64,000 bases of DNA, taken from assembly GCF_028864635.1 (NCBI RefSeq), contig NZ_CP104850.1, positions 248,001 to 312,000 on the forward strand, in the 5' to 3' direction. The position numbers were made by a program, and so were the translations under genes. Below the pieces are notes generated by a model. The model was not told the DNA's origin. It was given only the letters and a program-made list of their open reading frames with translations, and ran no database searches. The DNA comes from Cloacibacterium sp. TD35 (GTDB lineage Bacteria; Bacteroidota; Bacteroidia; Flavobacteriales; Weeksellaceae). Shown here piece after piece: positions 62,505-64,000 of this stretch; the first letter of the stretch is position 1; every line of letters starts with the position of its first letter.

Positions 62505-63250
62505 ATTTATAGTTTTGGTTCCATTTATTAAGAAAGGAAAATCAAATTTAGAATCTGGGTCTGTTGTAAAATAGGTTTCATTCAAATTATTTACCACGAA
62601 GTAGAATCCATTATTATTTTTAATTTTACTCTGAGGTAAATGTGGTGCAAAATAAAAAAAGTTCGCTCCTTCATATTTAGTAGTCATTTTAAAATAATAA
62701 TGACCACTTGATAAATTTAAATTTGGAATTTTAGCTTTTACACTATAAACCTGATGGGCTTCTGCTAGAGAAGTAGAATTGTAAGCAATCCTGTAAACAT
62801 CTGTAGCCTGAGATTTTAAAAATAAATTAGTAGAAAATCCCCGAAAATCTTACGTGAAGTATTTAACCTTGGATCTCCATCATAAATTTCTAACATAACC
62901 GCACTCACAGGGAAAATATCATTTTCCAACCCTTTGAAAAAATAAAATGTAAACTCTTCAATATTCCAAGTTTCATTTCCTGGGACTACGAAATCATCTC
63001 CTATATAATGTCTCCTATTTTGAATAGTAGGATGCGTAAATGAATAAAAACCCAAGTTTATATATCCATTTTCAAGTTCACTCAAAGAAAATCCGGTAGG
63101 AGCTTGAACTCCAGTAGAGCTTACTTTTCCTGTTACCAAAGAACCATTATCATAGTTTAAAGAAGTTATTTCAGAAGTACTCTGCAAACCATCACTAGAA
63201 CAACTGATTAAAGAAAATACAATTAAATTGGAAATAATTAGTTTTTTCAT
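62502..63250 (-). pseudogene. Frameshifted hypothetical lipoprotein
   Basis: Two frames make one protein of about 249 residues. The first part (from ATG 63250) has a lipoprotein signal (MKKLIISNLIVFSLISCSS, Cys17) and a beta-rich domain to EIYDGDPRLNTSRKIFGDF, after which it stops within eight codons. A different frame picks up seamlessly as STNLFLKSQATDVYRIAYNS and runs to ...FPFLINGTKTIN at 62502. Adding one base in the A/T run at 62834-62837 restores a continuous frame. Homopolymer location makes a base-calling error likely. Family unknown; resembles flavobacterial envelope proteins in general pattern. Confidence 0.75.
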
Positions 63251-63285
63251 GGCATTTTTCCCAAATATAATAAAAATCCTTTATC

Positions 63286-64000
63286 CTATTTAGACTTTTT
63301 TGCTTTTATCATCATTTCCAGCATATCCCACATTTCTTGCGGAATTTGTTCTAGCATATTAAATTCTCCAGCACCTTGCAACCATTCTCCACCATCTATA
63401 GTTACTACTTCTCCGTTAATGTACGCTGAATAATCAGAAACCAAATACGCCGCCAAGTTTGCTAATTCTTGATGTTCTCCTACTCTTCTCAATGGCACTT
63501 TTTTTCTCATGTCAAATTTTTCGGCTAAATCTCCCGGCAATAATCTTTCCCAGGCTCCTTTTGTAGGGAATGGACCTGGTGCAATTGCGTTAAAACGAAT
63601 ATTATATTTCGCCCACTCTACAGCTAAACTTCTGGTCATCGCTAAAACTCCTGCTTTCGCACAAGCTGAAGGCACTACATAAGCAGAACCCGTCCAAGAA
63701 TAAGTAGTAACAATATTAAGTACAGTTCCCGGAATTTTATTATCAATCCAATATTTTCCTACAGAAAGTGTACAGTTTTTGGTTCCTTTCAAAACAATAT
63801 CCAAAATAGAATCAAAAGCAGAATGCGTCAATCTTTCGGTTGGTGAAATAAAATTTCCTGCAGCATTATTGAGCAAAATATCTATTCTACCAAATTCTTT
63901 TATCGCAGCTTCTTTCATGGCTTCTACTTCGTCCCAATTTCTTACATCACAAGAAACACAAAGTACTTTTCCGCCAGTTTCTGCTTCTAATTCTGCAGCT
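63286..64000 (-). CDS. SDR oxidoreductase, 2,4-dienoyl-CoA reductase-like (N-terminus outside window)
   Basis: About 237 C-terminal residues; the frame is open to the window edge, so the Rossmann TGxxxGxG region is missing. Visible: LCVSCDVRNWDEVEA, IDILLNNAAGNFISPTERL, the active-site segment VVPSACAKAGVLAMTRSLAVEWAKYNIRFNAIAPGPF and the C-terminal YINGEVVTIDGGEW. In place of the usual YxxxK it reads S-A-C-A-K, keeping Lys but not Tyr; that is characteristic of the 2,4-dienoyl-CoA reductase branch, where the Tyr is displaced. Probable role in degradation of unsaturated acyl-CoA. Confidence 0.85.
   Translation of the reverse strand, partial: AAELEAETGGKVLCVSCDVRNWDEVEAMKEAAIKEFGRIDILLNNAAGNFISPTERLTHSAFDSILDIVLKGTKNCTLSVGKYWIDNKIPGTVLNIVTTYSWTGSAYVVPSACAKAGVLAMTRSLAVEWAKYNIRFNAIAPGPFPTKGAWERLLPGDLAEKFDMRKKVPLRRVGEHQELANLAAYLVSDYSAYINGEVVTIDGGEWLQGAGEFNMLEQIPQEMWDMLEMMIKAKKSK

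Noticed and set aside
62502-62687. Stand-alone 61-residue protein
   Set aside because: Its frame extends upstream without a stop to the frameshift at 62834-62837 and completes the lipoprotein; not an independent gene.

Overview
The window is about 64 kb of AT-rich, gene-dense chromosome from a member of the Bacteroidota, most likely class Flavobacteriia and close to the Chryseobacterium/Cloacibacterium group (Weeksellaceae). The pointers are type A and type B type-IX-secretion C-terminal domains, family proteins typical of flavobacteria (DUF2480, DUF6048, DUF6452, DUF3276/PUR), a long NusB, a single-subunit cytochrome b succinate dehydrogenase, the bTHX ribosomal protein, TAnnTTTG -7 promoter elements and several flavobacterial-style intergenic repeats. 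The genus is inference. I noticed no rRNA, tRNA, CRISPR array, insertion sequence or prophage.

Layout. 1-859: 3' end of pyruvate kinase. 902-5149 (minus): an aldehyde dehydrogenase and two histidine-degradation genes (hutG, hutI) with a frameshifted lipoprotein gene between them. 5252-7856 (plus): ruvB, an MBL-fold hydrolase and coaE. 7924-16915 (minus): a T9SS-exported M43 protease, the DUF6048/DUF6452 pair, a large zinc protease, rlmD and a TlpA-like lipoprotein. 17020-21823 (minus): a putative double-glycine-leader peptide locus. 22028-25503 (minus): sdhCAB. 25604-35204: housekeeping genes (comEC, lpxB, DUF2480, bTHX, aspS, an AspT-like transporter, yajC, a DUF1573 lipoprotein, nusB). 35326-37443 (plus): an ABC exporter and a PUR-domain protein. 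37522-41890 (minus): two lipoproteins and a membrane-protein cluster with a winged-helix regulator. 41962-56052 (minus): a nearly complete phenylacetate (paa) catabolic cluster led by a TetR regulator. 56313-60260 (plus): clpB and an M43 lipoprotein protease. 60310-64000 (minus): a T9SS type B protein, a frameshifted lipoprotein gene and the 3' part of an SDR reductase.

The most interesting part is 17-21.8 kb. A 51-codon gene that was not called because of its size (21668-21823) encodes a classic GG leader followed by a 36-residue Gly/Ala-rich core with two cysteines. Downstream on the same strand lie several small unrecognised membrane proteins, including a truncated tandem copy of one of them, then a membrane-anchored thioredoxin-like protein with CxxC, and an ABC exporter with an N-terminal C39 (GG-cleaving) peptidase. 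Together they look like a bacteriocin or secreted-peptide system (peptide, candidate immunity or accessory proteins, disulfide handling, maturation and export). No HlyD-type adaptor is present in the window.

The paa cluster contains counterparts of paaA, B, C, D, E, G, H, I, J, Y and Z plus an extra crotonase that may act as PaaF. No PaaK ligase is seen. It carries a GH5 glycoside hydrolase, a PaaZ with an extra C-terminal domain, and degenerate 7- or 8-bp tandem arrays in most spacers, one of which runs into the paaH coding sequence. Two lipoprotein genes are each interrupted at homopolymers, which could be real decay or base-calling error.
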